This document shows positions 8,771-20,391 of a stretch of DNA of 64,000 bases, piece after piece. Within the stretch, counting starts at the first letter, position 1. Every line of letters begins with the position of its first letter. The position numbers and the translations under genes are program-made. Origin of the DNA: Cladophialophora immunda (lineage: Eukaryota; Ascomycota; Eurotiomycetes; Chaetothyriales; Herpotrichiellaceae). The DNA lies in the NCBI RefSeq assembly GCF_000835495.1, contig NW_015622545.1, positions 372,001 to 436,000 on the forward strand, written 5' to 3'. The notes beneath the pieces were generated by a model. It made no database searches and was not told where the DNA came from. It saw nothing but the letters and a program-made list of their open reading frames with translations.

Positions 8771-10653
8771 AAGGTAGTGACTGTAGTAGGTTGTTGTGTG
8801 ATCAAAGGCTAGCCAAGCCTTGTAATGACGTCGAAGCCCTTTGTTAGTAGAGTAGGTACTCCGTAAATGTATATAGTCTGATGGTCCCTAGGACCCTTTG
8901 AATGTCAACAAGTTCACCGTTCAATCACAATCACTCAAATGAAGTTCAAGACACTGTGCACTAACAATACTTTTTCGAAGGGGCTCAAATTACATTTTGA
9001 AACCATTCATACTGAACGTATCCTGAGATCTAACAGTGCAACAAATCCCTACCAAAGCTAAGGTAAATGGTTCAATCCATGTTGGCTTTGAAGATTGTAC
9101 ACATAATTTTCATCAGAACATCTCTTTCTCCATTAACCATACTCGCTCAGGTAGTCTTAGTGATAGAATTGCATGGGTAAACCTTGCCAAACCTTACCAA
9201 ACCTTTCCTGACTGACGAATCGCACTATCCGTCGGGTATGACAATCACCATTGCATTCAACAACACTATCTTGAGCTTTGAAGTCGTCTATAATACATTT
9301 GTAAGTGATAGTGGCTCCCAAAGAAAAAATTCAAGCTTTGCTACATTCCTCTACAAATATGCTGGTAATACCAAGTTCACCTTGCCATTGCGAAATCTTG
9401 GTCTCTATTTTATGGAACAACTTGCGGCAACCATGATATGAACTCTACACGAATGGCTCCGCCTCCATTTGACCATATCTTCAGCTCGAGTCCAGTATTA
9501 TTGACCCATCAAGATGGATATCGTATGGAGCGTGGGTCGGGACCTGTCTTGCAAGCGGTTTATGAGTGGATACATTGGTACCTCACAGAACGGTCCACGC
9601 ATTGCGAAAAGACAGTGGTTGGTCTGGCCAGAAACCGCGAGAATGGACAACAATCTGAGGCAAAGTTTTTCCCTTCCGAAAACGGGACCTCCGAGAAAAA
9701 ATATACGGCGCGGCGCCACTTGTAAGGCTGAATGAGGCGACTGTGCTGAGTGCTCCGTAACCCCCGTGAATTATTGTTGGTGGCGGGCGTTGCCCGTCCA
9801 AGGAATTATTATTGCACAAGGCTCACCCCCAAGTCACAACAGACTGCCAGCGGTCTGATTATTTGTTTTGTTGGACGACTGCGCACAATAGCCTTTCAGA
9901 GACCGCGGCAACAAAAAGTCTAGAAACCAGTCCGAACACCCACATCATTGGCTGACTGGACGAGCCAGGGCCTGGGACTCCGTAGTACAAGTTAGATCTT
10001 CGGAACGGGCTTATCGTACGTACGGACCACGGAACATTAGTCGAGGGCGGTTGTGCCAGGGGTTTTCCCTCCAGACAAGCTGCGATGCATATCTGCCCGG
10101 ATAAAACTTCACCATACCACGGGGTTTTGGTTGTGAGGAGAAATACAATCAGAAATTATGCAGCAACTTGGGCAACGCAATGCAGTCTGACGGAACCTGG
10201 CAAGGAGCTGTTGATTTCGTCGTGGGTTGAAGCCCTCAGCCTCATCAGAAATTCCATTGGTCCACAAGCCTTGGGATGGCGGAATCTGCGACCTTCGATC
10301 TGGTTCTCTTCTCTTGGCTTTTTCTAAGACTTTCCCCGACCCGACCATTTCGCGCGCCTCAGATCCTGAACAATACAATTGTTTGCCTGCGACTGACCTC
10401 ATAAATCCCAGACCTTTCGCTCTTGGGACCCTTCTCACTACCTACGTATCTCTTGGTAACACTAGCTGGATATTATTGACTGTCCACCGCTGCCTCTGTC
10501 ATCTTAGCCACCGGATCGGCAAACCTCCTTTCCCGGATTTCCTGCTCGCCGCTCACAGACGAATCTTTTTCAACCCTGCAACGTCCTTCACCCTTCCTGA
10601 CTTGAGTCTCACCCGAACCTCGTCAACGTCTGCCCTCACAGTTTCCCTGCAAG
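8771..10653. other. AT-enriched gene-poor stretch upstream of the J-protein gene
   Basis: About 1.9 kb. The part 8760-9450 is visibly richer in A and T than neighbouring DNA and contains short direct repeats of CCTTRCCAAA at about 9182-9205. It may be an old, mutated repeat, but no transposase or reverse-transcriptase motif can be read. Frames such as 9184-9441 show no family resemblance. From about 10400 the sequence becomes pyrimidine-rich, as in a fungal promoter and 5' leader for the downstream gene. Confidence 0.45.
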
Positions 10654-12080
10654 ATGGTCAAGGAGACAAAATACTATGACATCCTCGGGGTAGGTTGCTC
10701 TGCCTTGCTTCGTCAGGCTGGAAGAGTCAACAAACTAACAACTTCGACAGGTCGACCCGATGGCCTCAGAGGCTCAACTGAAATCTGCCTACAAGAAGGG
10801 TGCACTGAAACATCACCCAGGTAAGACCGCGGTCTGGCGTCGATATGAGAGAGGCAAGACCCTTCTGACTCTCGAACAGATAAGAACGCCCACAACCCAG
10901 AAGCCGCAGAAAAGTTCAAAGACCTCTCCAAAGCATACGAAGTCCTCTCCGACCCTCAGAAACGAAGCCTCTACGATCAGTATGGCGAAGAAGGTCTAGA
11001 ACAAGGTGGAATGGGTGGTGGCGGCATGGCTGCCGAAGATCTCTTTGCACAGTTCTTTGGCGGCGGGTCAGCCTTCGGAGGCATGTTTGGAGGTGGCATG
11101 CGCGACACTGGCCCAAAGAAAGCCCGGACTATCCACCATGTTCACAAAGTGTCTCTCGAGGATATTTACCGCGGAAAGGTCTCGAAGCTTGCCCTCCAAA
11201 AATCGGTCATCTGCCCGCAGTGTGAAGGCCGTGGAGGGAAAGAAGGGGCTGTCAAGACCTGTGCTGGTTGCAACGGCCAGGGTATGAAGACCATGATGCG
11301 TCAAATGGGGCCCATGATTCAGCGGTTCCAGACCATCTGCCCCGATTGCCAGGGTGAGGGGGAGACCATCCGCGACCGTGACCGATGTAAACGTTGCATG
11401 GGCAAGAAAACAGTCGTGGAACGGAAGGTCCTTCACGTCCATGTTGACCGTGGAGTTAAGAGTGGCCATAAGATCGAGTTCCGCGGTGAGGGTGACCAGA
11501 TGCCTGGTGTCCTTGCAGGAGACGTTGTCTTTGAAATCGAACAAAAGCCCCATCCACGATTCCAGAGGAAGGACGACGATCTCTTCTATCACGCCGAAAT
11601 CGACCTGTTGACTGCTTTGGCCGGTGGCCAAATCTACATTGAGCATCTCGACGATCGGTGGTTGACTGTCAACATCTACCCCGGCGAGCCCATCACACCT
11701 GGTGAGTAAAACTACCTGCAGCTTCTCGTGGCGATAGCTTGGGTGTTCCAATGCTAACTTTCTTGGCAGGCGCGATCAAGGTGATCAAGGGTCAAGGTAT
11801 GCCGTCGTTTAGACACCACGACTTCGGTAACCTGTACATTCAATTCGACGTTAAATTCCCGGACAAGACACAACTCCAGAACCTCGAGCTCCTCGAACAA
11901 GTCCTGCCGCCTCGCATGCAGCAGAAACTGCCGCCTCAAGACGGCATGGTGGAAGATTACGATCTTGAAGAAGTCGACCCCCGCCAACAAGCACGCGCTC
12001 ATGGTGCCGCGGGCATGGACGACGATGACGAAGATGGCATCCCACCTGGAGCCGAGAGAGTGCAGTGCGCTTCTCAGTGA
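10654..12080 (+). CDS. ydj1: Type I (class A) J-protein, Ydj1/Mas5 type
   Basis: Four exons: 10654-10689, 10751-10820, 10880-11701 and 11770-12080, giving 412 residues. The two internal introns near the 5' end have CTRAC-type branch sites. The J-domain starts MVKETKYYDILGV and carries the HPD motif, split between exons 2 and 3 (HHP|DKN). A Gly/Phe/Met-rich linker follows. Then come four zinc-finger repeats: CPQCEGRG, CAGCNGQG, CPDCQGEG and CKRCMGKK. The substrate-binding C-terminal domains complete the protein, which ends in CASQ, a CaaX farnesylation box as in yeast Ydj1. Family knowledge: it delivers clients to cytosolic Hsp70 and stimulates its ATPase, and it helps protein import into mitochondria and ER. 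The farnesyl group tethers part of the pool to membranes. Every diagnostic element is present. Confidence 0.95.
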
Positions 12081-12304
12081 ACGGGCAACGAAGCGTCCAT
12101 GATTTGTGGGCAGATGTGACGACGCAGAAAACAACACAGAAAGATTCGCAGACGTAATGAGTTGACGCACGAAAGACGCGCATGACGCCGGGCATCAGCG
12201 AACGTGGGGGCATTTCCTGCATTTGATCTCTTGATCACTGGAGCATGGGCACGGGGGCATATCGTACGGCGTCAAGGATTGGGACAGGTACCGCTTGCGA
12301 CCAA

Positions 12305-12314
12305 CCCCCCCCCC
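12305..12314. repeat. Poly-C run
   Basis: Ten consecutive C in the 3.2-kb gene-free stretch after the J-protein gene. Confidence 0.9.
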
Positions 12315-15210
12315 AGCGGTTAGCTGGGGATTCAGGATATGGAGTCATATCTCGTATGGTGTGCACACAAGGAGGTCTCGGTCGGCTGAGTGCATGGACA
12401 GGCCTGCTAGAGGGCTTACTGGATGTCCATTCTAGGCCCTAGCCGACCCACGCATACCTAGACAGCCTTGCTATTATGCATGATAGAGATGGGGTCTGGA
12501 GTTGTGGCATGCGAGACCCTGTTCAAGGGTTGTGAATAGTTGCTACGACTACAAGTATGTTATGGCGGTGGTCACCAATGAGCTACAGTAGACGGGGAGA
12601 GAGTGGTTGCCGGGCATGGCATGGGAACGGCTGGTCTACAACACTCTATGTATCAAGCGGAGCATGCACGTGTGAATTGAACTGGGTTTTTAGACTTCTC
12701 CGTCCTCCGTAGGGCCACGGCCATCGCTCAAAATGGATTATTCCAGATATGGAGACCCCATAGTTCCCGCTGTACGGAGTACACGAGCATCATATCAATC
12801 GTAATCTATTGACAGATCGGGTGGGTGATCCGAGGAGCGATGGACCGACCTAGCGCGAGGCCACATGCTTTTCCAGCCGTTGATCACGGTGGTGGGAATG
12901 GCGGTAAGGCCGGCCATAATCTCGTCGATACGAGGCGGGATCAGATGTCGGAGGTTGCGACTCCCAGACGCCGATGGTCGGTTAGAAAAGGAAATCATGG
13001 GCACTGCGCCCTAGGATAGGGGGGCTGTCGGTCAAGGAAGTCCGGCGTTTGTTGGGACAAAGGTTGTCAGGTGGCCTAGGGACCGCAAAGGCACGAAAAG
13101 AGAACAGCGTATGATGATCTCTGGGAGCTGGAGCTTGAGCTTGAGTCTCAGGCTGAGGCTGAGGATTGAGGTTGAAGTCGAGGTTGGCATGGCGAGGCGC
13201 CGACGCGAAGACGTCGAAACGGGAAATGAAAAGCTTGGCACCTGCATTGGGCATTGGGCGCAAAAAGCGGTCAACAGACGAACAAAGCACATGCATGGTC
13301 CCCTTTTACCAACATCCCACTCGCTCTCCTCACTTCTCCCTCGTGCTGCACCTGACCTTGCACCTCCACAGAACCCGTCGACCTCGCCGAACCTACGGCC
13401 AGCCCTCCATCAGCAATTCGACGGCTCTCCTGCGGGCGTGATTGACGGAGAAGAACACGATGTGTAAAGGCTGAACAGAAGGAAACAACAAGAGGACACA
13501 CACAGTGAGCTGCGTATGCTGATAAGTTCACTCTCAACTCCCAGCGTCGATGGGATCATTATGGCGTCAATCGCGTCAGCAACTAGCCAAATCCACCAGG
13601 GCGAGCATCTCGCCATGATTGGCTCCGACACCAGGACTTTTCTTCGATGATGGCAAGCCTTGCCCACAATTTGACAGGGCGGGAGACCCGCGGCCCCTGG
13701 CATGCAAGAGCGGGACCACGTTGATCGACGAAACAAATGTCAACAACTGCAACCAGGAGACCTCGAGCACGCCATTTTGCTCCTGTAAGAAGACTCAATG
13801 GCTTTTTTGGTCAGAGACAACAGGGAATTGACCAGCTTTTGCATGCAGCCATCTGAGGCGACTGTGATAACCTAGTTTGCCACTAATGGTCCACCTAACG
13901 CTGAAGATACGAGGACATCGGGGAGCAGGGCAACCCGCAACGGGTGTCGACGGCGGCGACGATGGCCATCATCGGATCGTCATCATAATCGCCGTCGTCA
14001 TCATCAATCGCAATCCATTGTTGCCGCCGTTACTCCTCCATGGCGACTGCGGTCCCAGAGCGACGGGTCCTGCTTCAGGTCGCACAAGGCGCACCGTCTG
14101 CGAGTTCTTTCCATTCCTTTGGTGGCACTGGCCATCACAGGGAGCCTTGAATGGCTTGGCTGTACGACATCATGACCGTTGAATCGGTCGAAGAAATGCT
14201 TCGTGTGCTTAAGCAGCAGCGGCAGCTGGCTTGTTGTCGGCCATCCAGAAGATCTCTCGCTTCAACACATAGCCATGGTCGCCATCCGTACTCCCAACGG
14301 GACAGTCCCACGGGCTTGATGCTGGGCGCGTGAGCACGAGCTGCAGGCCAGTGTGTTGCACAATGTCGCTTTTCCGAGAAATGCGCCTTGGGTGGCATCA
14401 CGCCTTCGATTGCACCATCACTTCTGACCCCGTCCATTTCATCATTGCTCCAATGGGACGAATAGAAAATTTCTGCGGCCCTTCTTCAGGGAGCCATCCT
14501 CAGGATCTTTTCTAGATCCCGTCGCAAACACCCTTTTGCCCGCTTCTCTGCAAGCCCGCGTCAAGATCTCGCTTGTTCAATCAAGCACCGACGCCCACAT
14601 GGTCTCTCGCTTGCTACTGCCTCAGAAGGGTGCGTGAGGCGGAGGAGACCCTCTGACACCTCGCACACTCGCCTCTACATCATCTTCACATCCATATTTA
14701 TACTTGACACCATCTCCGCCCTAGTTCTTTTCTCTGTAAAACCCCCGGGTACTTTTTCCCCTTGGCTGTCACCTGGTCGAAAGCTCCGGCGAACGCTGGC
14801 CTTGTCTCTCTGTTTGGCTTCATTCTTGGAACAAGAAGTACAGCAACAGCTCTGTTCAGCCTGTTGACCGCCTACAAGCTTGCGGCACGACACCAACTAG
14901 GTCGACCGTTTCAAAGACACAGCTCCATCTCCCCCTCCACCTTGGGGCAACCGAGCGATTCCTAGCTACGCAAATAGCCCGAACCACGCTGCAAGCCACA
15001 AACCCGCCAAACCCTAGTCCTTACGTGCAAATCCTATCCGTTTGCCGCTTTCCACCACGCCATAGGACTTGGCACATCCAGCCACTCAGCGGTCAGGCAT
15101 CCCCGGTCCATACCAGATCCATATCTCATCAGTCCTAGTCGCGTCAGGGCAATCTTCCCTCCCCCAGGGTATTCAAACTCTGCAAGTCCGCTCCGACTGC
15201 CCCTCCTCTT

Positions 15211-15216
15211 TATATA
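15211..15216 (+). promoter_or_regulatory. TATA-like element of the sulfate permease gene
   Basis: TATATA lies 113 bases before the permease ATG inside a pyrimidine-rich tract. It is a plausible core promoter element by position and sequence only. Confidence 0.35.
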
Positions 15217-15328
15217 CCCTTTTCCAACCCTTTCACACCAGGTCGACCTTGGACACTCCGTCTTTTGCGGTTCAACTAGCCGGAAGCTCGTTCTTTCAGA
15301 TCTCTGCTTAGACCTGTAAGGCGTGGCA

Positions 15329-17863
15329 ATGGCGTCCAAGTCTTCCAAGATCGGCCACGGGCTGGCCAAGGCCCTCGCCATCAACCTCGACGAGCGCCAG
15401 GCACAGAAAGATGCACTCACCCGGGGCGAATCGACATATTCAGTCAGTACCGCTGACTCTTACATTGAGGAAGAGCCGAGAAGTATCGACTGGGTGAGAG
15501 ATCTCATTCCTTCGAGCCATGACATGGTGTACTACTTCCGCAGTCTGTTCCCCTTCACCAACTGGATTCTGCGGTACAATGTCCAATGGTTGATTGGCGA
15601 CTTGGTTGCCGGTATCACGGTCGGCGCTGTCGTCGTGCCGCAGGGCATGGCCTACGCCAAACTCGCCGAGCTTCCTGTCGAATATGGTCTCTATTCCTCC
15701 TTCATGGGCGTCCTGATCTACTGGTTCTTTGCCACCTCCAAGGATATCACCATCGGCCCTGTCGCTGTCATGTCCACCATTACCGGCAATGTCGTCAACA
15801 AAGTCGTGGCAGAGCATCCAGATGTTCCCGGCCACGTGGTCGCTTCGGCGTTGGCAATCATTGCGGGCGCCATCATCTGCTTTATTGGCCTCGTCCGGTG
15901 TGGGTGGATTGTGGATTTCATTCCGTTGACGGCCATCTCGGCCTTCATCACCGGCTCTGCCCTCAACATTGCGGTCGGCCAAGTGCCAACCCTGATGGGC
16001 ATCAAGGTCAAAGGATTCAATACCCGCGCCTCAACCTACTTGGTCATCATCAACACCCTCAAGTATCTCGGTCACACCAAGCTGGACGCCGCGATCGGCT
16101 TGACGGCACTGTTTCTACTCTACCTGATCCGATTCACCTTGAACCGCTGTGCAAAGAAATACCCCACCCGAGCGAAGCTGTTCTTTTTCCTCAACACACT
16201 GCGCACTGCGTTTGTGCTCTGCCTGTACATTCTGGTGAGCTATCTCTGCAACCGACATCATCGCAAGAAGCCCGTCTTCAGCATTCTGGGCCACGTCCCC
16301 CGTGGGTTCAAACACGCCGCGGTGCCAACGATCAACACGACAATCATCGGCTATTTTGCCGACCAGCTCCCAGCATCCGTCATTGTCATGCTCATTGAGC
16401 ATATCGCCATCTCCAAATCCTTTGGCCGGATCAACAACTACACCATCAACCCCTCGCAGGAACTGGTGGCCATCGGGGTCACGAACCTGCTTGGTCCTTT
16501 CTTGGGCGCGTATCCTGCGACTGGGTCATTTTCTAGGACTGCCATCAAGTCAAAGGCTGGTGTGCGGACGCCTTTCGCCGGTGTCATTACCGCCATTGTG
16601 GTCCTTCTCGCCATCTACGCTCTTCCGGCCATGTTCTTTTACATCCCCAACGCTGGACTTTCTGCCGTCATCATCCATGCTGTCGGTGATTTGATCACCC
16701 CTCCTAACACCGTCTACCAGTTCTGGCGCGTCTCACCACTGGAAGTTCTCATTTTCTTCGCCGGTGTGCTTGTGACCGTCTTCTCATCCATCGAGAATGG
16801 TATCTATACCACCATCAGCGTCAGCGCCGCCGTGCTTCTCTTCCGTGTTGTCAAAGCACGCGGCCATTTCGTTGGGAAGGTCAAGATTCATTCGGTCGTT
16901 GGTGACCATCTGATCGAAGACAAATTCCATGACAAACCTCGCATGTCCGACGACGACCAGGCCACGCGAAATATCTTCCTTCCGTTGGACCACAACGATG
17001 GCTCGAACCCGTCCATTCATGTCGAGTCTCCGTACCCAGGAATCTTCATCTATCGGTTCAGCGAGGGCTTCAATTATCCCAATGCGAACCACTACACCGA
17101 CTATCTTGTCAGGCACATCTTTGAGCATACGCGGAGGACCAATCCTGACTCGTGGCCACGGCCGGGTGATCGTCCATGGAACAACCCTGGCCCGCGAAGG
17201 GGCAAGTCTGAGCCAGATCGATCTCACCTGCCGACCTTGAAAGCTGTGATTCTCGACTTCTCGTCGGTCAACAACGTCGATGTCACCAGTGTTCAGAACT
17301 TGATCGACGTCCGCAACCAGCTCGACCGGTATGCAAGCCCTGAGGCCGTTCAATGGCACCTGGCCTGCATCAACAACCGCTGGACGAAGCGAGCTCTCGC
17401 CTCTGCGGGCTTCGGCTTCCCCACAGTCCCCACGGAAGAGCAGCATCGCTGGAAGCCTATCTTCAGTGTTGCCGAAATCGGCGGTGCATCATCTGCCGCC
17501 GCAGCTGCAGAAGACGAAGCCAACCGACGAATGTCTCGTCATCCCCACGACGAAGAACAGGGCGGCTCTCGACCAAACAGCAGCGGAATCTCCAAGACCG
17601 ACGATATTACGCGAGCGCAGTACAAGGACGACTCCACGTCGAGCTCCAGCCAGGATGGCGAGCTATCGAAGCAGATTAGCGAGAGCAAGGCCTACGTCCG
17701 AACCTCGACCAAGAGAGTTGCTGTGGTCCACAGCTTGAACAGACCCTTCTTCCACATCGACCTGACGAGTGCCTTGCAGTCGGCGATTGCAAACGTGGAG
17801 CACCAAGAACAACTGAGAGCGGCCGAGGCTGAGCAAGTTGATGAGATACCTGGCAAGGTTTAA
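15329..17863 (+). CDS. SulP-family sulfate permease with STAS domain
   Basis: Intronless, 844 residues from the ATG at 15329. An upstream in-frame GTG at 15323 is not needed. Residues about 85-500 form the membrane transporter: the SulP signature region (GDLVAGITVGAVVVPQGMAY) and following helices with conserved GPVAVMS and GAYPATGSFSRTA segments. A STAS domain follows, with LDFSSVNNVDVTS near residue 645 as its phosphate-binding-like turn. An unusually long charged Ser-rich insert (about residues 710-790) splits the end of this domain from the last helix (RPFFHIDLTSALQSAI). Family knowledge: fungal members take up sulfate with protons across the plasma membrane for cysteine and methionine synthesis, and are usually induced by sulfur starvation. 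It most resembles the SUL1/SUL2/SutB group; the exact paralogue is not resolved. Confidence 0.92.
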   Translation: MASKSSKIGHGLAKALAINLDERQAQKDALTRGESTYSVSTADSYIEEEPRSIDWVRDLIPSSHDMVYYFRSLFPFTNWILRYNVQWLIGDLVAGITVGAVVVPQGMAYAKLAELPVEYGLYSSFMGVLIYWFFATSKDITIGPVAVMSTITGNVVNKVVAEHPDVPGHVVASALAIIAGAIICFIGLVRCGWIVDFIPLTAISAFITGSALNIAVGQVPTLMGIKVKGFNTRASTYLVIINTLKYLGHTKLDAAIGLTALFLLYLIRFTLNRCAKKYPTRAKLFFFLNTLRTAFVLCLYILVSYLCNRHHRKKPVFSILGHVPRGFKHAAVPTINTTIIGYFADQLPASVIVMLIEHIAISKSFGRINNYTINPSQELVAIGVTNLLGPFLGAYPATGSFSRTAIKSKAGVRTPFAGVITAIVVLLAIYALPAMFFYIPNAGLSAVIIHAVGDLITPPNTVYQFWRVSPLEVLIFFAGVLVTVFSSIENGIYTTISVSAAVLLFRVVKARGHFVGKVKIHSVVGDHLIEDKFHDKPRMSDDDQATRNIFLPLDHNDGSNPSIHVESPYPGIFIYRFSEGFNYPNANHYTDYLVRHIFEHTRRTNPDSWPRPGDRPWNNPGPRRGKSEPDRSHLPTLKAVILDFSSVNNVDVTSVQNLIDVRNQLDRYASPEAVQWHLACINNRWTKRALASAGFGFPTVPTEEQHRWKPIFSVAEIGGASSAAAAAEDEANRRMSRHPHDEEQGGSRPNSSGISKTDDITRAQYKDDSTSSSSQDGELSKQISESKAYVRTSTKRVAVVHSLNRPFFHIDLTSALQSAIANVEHQEQLRAAEAEQVDEIPGKV

Positions 17864-18732
17864 GATCGCTGAGCTGTGGGACATGTGCACACTACCCTTG
17901 ATACCCTAGACTTCGTGTGGTCATTTCTCAGTTGCAAGGATCAGCTGGGATGGGCAAGTTACCTGCCATCAGACATCATGCGCGCCCCACAGAGTCAAAA
18001 TTGGCTTTCACAGCGTCTGGGAGTGGCTAGTATACCTGCCCAGCGTTGATTCCCTGCGGCCTGCGCATACGACGTCTTTTTGACAGCGAGTCGCTGTGGA
18101 CCATCGATTGCCGATGAGGAAAGTTGAACTGATGGACGGAAGACAGCGCGAGGAATTATATAATGATCTGCGGAGCCTTGCTTTTTGTGTGTTTTGGTTA
18201 TATCCTTGGGGGATCCAGAATAACCGCTTTTTAACGACTCTTGTGACGAACAACGGACATGCACACATATATACATATGTAGGGATATTTACAAGCTATC
18301 AATGCCATCGGCGACACTGACACCCACCCCCATTCACATCCACACTCATATACTATTCGTTAATACTATACAATAATAGTGGTTTGGTTCTGCCTATCAT
18401 GTGCTTGCTTGTTATATCTACAGACTCGCCTTCGTAGATGAATATACTCTCCCTCCGTGGTGCAACACCCATGGTAATCATCGTCTTGGGTGAAATTACG
18501 AAGGCATGTGAGGGATCGATCGAGGTGAAAGCGTATGGCCTATATCTACTGTACGTGTATTGCCTACTATATCTATGGCCAAGTGTATGCCTTTCCAACA
18601 TGGCCGTTCAAAAGCTAATGCCGTGATTCTATCTTGGTCTCTTCTTTTCATTCATATCTGATCCCGTCTCGATTTCTGGGGATTCTCTAAGAATTCCTCG
18701 CGTCACCTCTCGGGAAGAACTCCTCCTCGTCC
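17864..18732. other. Convergent intergenic region
   Basis: 869 bp between the permease stop and the 3' end of the GNAT-like gene, AT-rich around 18160-18420 and probably the 3' UTRs of both genes. No conserved frame or RNA gene was recognised. Confidence 0.5.
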
Positions 18733-20391
18733 TCATCTTGATGATAACGAGGACGGTGACGAGGACGTGGACATGACCTTCTCAATGTCCATCTCGGTCC
18801 ACATGACCATCCACAGGGGCCGGCCGCCCAGCTTCTCCATGACGCGGCGGCTGGCCGTGTTGGATCGGGAGACGTCGGCGTGCGCCCAGGTGTAGCGGCG
18901 GTGGATGTTTGAGGTGGCGGTTTTGGTGGTGGTGGTGGTGGTGGTGGTGGTGGTGGTGGTAGACTCGGTCGCCGCGCCCTCTAATCTACCCTCACCCCCC
19001 TTCTCCGCTGCTGTCGCTGCCGCGGACCGAGAAACGACCACATGCTGCCTCCTCAGGAGCTCCCGGCCCAATGCCACCGCCAGGCCCCGGCCGCGGTGCT
19101 CGGGCTCGGTGTGCAGACTCGACAGGCTGGCGTCCTTGCCCAGAAAGCCCCATCCGACAGGCTGGGAATCGCTGTGGAACAGGCCCAGGGAGACGTATTG
19201 GCGGAGCGTGTCCAGCGTGCGCGGGATGGGCGTGCGGTCCAGCACGGTCTGCAGGTGCGAGGGGCGCATGGGGCCGAAGTGGTAGTCCGGTGGGAGAGGA
19301 GGGGTGCCAACAGACGGGGAGGAGGCAGATGGGATGATGGGCGGTAGTTGTGCTGGTAGCGGGGAGGATATGATTCGTTCGGCGTCATCGTCGTCGCCCT
19401 TGGTGTTGTCACCAGGTTGATCTCGTGATGCTAACGACGACATTATTGTCGCGGACGGCGTCGGTGGTGGTGGTGGTGGTGGTGGTGGTGGTTCCTCCTC
19501 CACCCGGAACAGATACTTCCAGTACCCGTCGTCCGTCCGCGTCCTGGCCTCGACCGGGAAATGGCCCCAGAGCTTCTCGCTCACGGTCCCGAACAGGACC
19601 TTGTTCCGCGAGTACGGTGTCGAGAGGTACTTGCCCGCGCGCTGCAGCTCGAGCCACGAGGCCGGCGGCGCGGTCGGGAGCTGCGGCACGAGGTCGGCGC
19701 GGATGCACGCGAAGAGCGAGCGCATGAGGGCGCTGTGGATGGCGCGGGACGGGGGAGAGGTGGTGGTGGTGGTGGACGGAGGACTTGGGGATGGTGTTTG
19801 CGATGTCGAAGCCGACGCCGATTCTGAGGCGGTGCTTGAAGCCGTCGTCGACGACGGGAATGGATATCGTGCGTCGGCCTCCCAGCTCGCAAAGAGCCAG
19901 ACCTGGCATTGGCCCGGGTTGGCCAGGTCGATGTGTGCCGCGATCCAGGGCTGCGAGTCTGCTGGCATTTCCCTTTCACCTCTCTCTTCTGCGCTCTTCT
20001 TCTCGTCCTGCCCTCTCCCCTGCGATGAAAAAGACCCTCTCAACCACCGATCCACGAACCCCGACTCCCCATCACCTGCCGTCGGCGTCTCACCCTCCAC
20101 CCCGCGCCCTTCTTCCCGCGCGGCGTCAGCGGCGGTGGCGACGGCGACAAAGATCCTCGCCGACTCCGACACGGGCTGGTGCAGGTGGAATTGGATCCGG
20201 CGCAGCAGCGGGATGGAGTAGGGGAGGAGAGCCTCGAGCTTGTCCAGCAGCGAGGGGACCTGCGGCGGCGAGAGCGTCGAGGACCTGATTCCCGTTACCG
20301 CTTTGATGCTCTTGCTCTTCTGCGGTATTGTCTGCGGTGGCTCTTCATGTCCATTCGGCTGAGGCTGGTGTAGGTGACTCATCGCGGCCAT
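18733..20391 (-). CDS. GNAT-like N-acetyltransferase with low-complexity inserts
   Basis: Intronless, 552 residues from the ATG at 20391; an ATG four codons later is an alternative. The C-terminal 150 residues carry a GNAT/FR47-like fold: GWGFLGKDASLSSLHTEP is beta-4 and HRGRGLAVALGRELLRR is the acetyl-CoA-binding motif A (R/QxxGxG/A type). SNTASRRVMEKLGGRP matches the end of motif B. The N-terminal half has a conserved-looking helical start (LDKLEALLPYSIPLLRRIQFHL) and a segment WELQ-like, typical of the fungal glycine N-acyltransferase-like group. Three low-complexity inserts interrupt it: Ser/Thr/Pro-rich near 190-220, poly-Pro near 305 and poly-Thr near 490. The substrate is unknown. The acyl-CoA site looks intact. 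Confidence 0.78.
   Translation of the reverse strand: MAAMSHLHQPQPNGHEEPPQTIPQKSKSIKAVTGIRSSTLSPPQVPSLLDKLEALLPYSIPLLRRIQFHLHQPVSESARIFVAVATAADAAREEGRGVEGETPTAGDGESGFVDRWLRGSFSSQGRGQDEKKSAEERGEREMPADSQPWIAAHIDLANPGQCQVWLFASWEADARYPFPSSTTASSTASESASASTSQTPSPSPPSTTTTTSPPSRAIHSALMRSLFACIRADLVPQLPTAPPASWLELQRAGKYLSTPYSRNKVLFGTVSEKLWGHFPVEARTRTDDGYWKYLFRVEEEPPPPPPPPPPTPSATIMSSLASRDQPGDNTKGDDDDAERIISSPLPAQLPPIIPSASSPSVGTPPLPPDYHFGPMRPSHLQTVLDRTPIPRTLDTLRQYVSLGLFHSDSQPVGWGFLGKDASLSSLHTEPEHRGRGLAVALGRELLRRQHVVVSRSAAATAAEKGGEGRLEGAATESTTTTTTTTTTTTKTATSNIHRRYTWAHADVSRSNTASRRVMEKLGGRPLWMVMWTEMDIEKVMSTSSSPSSLSSR
18925..18960. repeat. (GGT)12 microsatellite in coding sequence
   Basis: Twelve perfect GGT units on the plus strand, read as ACC codons (poly-Thr) in the GNAT-like gene on the minus strand. 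Confidence 0.95.
19463..19492. repeat. (GGT)10 microsatellite in coding sequence
   Basis: Ten perfect GGT units on the plus strand, read in a different frame from the first tract as CCA/CCN codons (poly-Pro) in the same gene. Confidence 0.95.

Larger units (their letters stand above)
12081..15328. other. 3.2-kb gene-free stretch between J-protein and sulfate permease
   Basis: No frame here shows family resemblance or consistent splice signals. The stretch has a run of ten C at 12305-12314, a GTACGGAGTAC palindrome at 12772-12782, and short imperfect repeats of GAGCTT/GAGGCT around 13130-13165. The last kilobase is pyrimidine-rich and probably forms promoter and leader for the permease. Confidence 0.5.

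Noticed and set aside
9184..9441. 85-codon plus-strand frame in the AT-enriched patch
   Set aside because: No family resemblance; sits in probable degraded repeat sequence.
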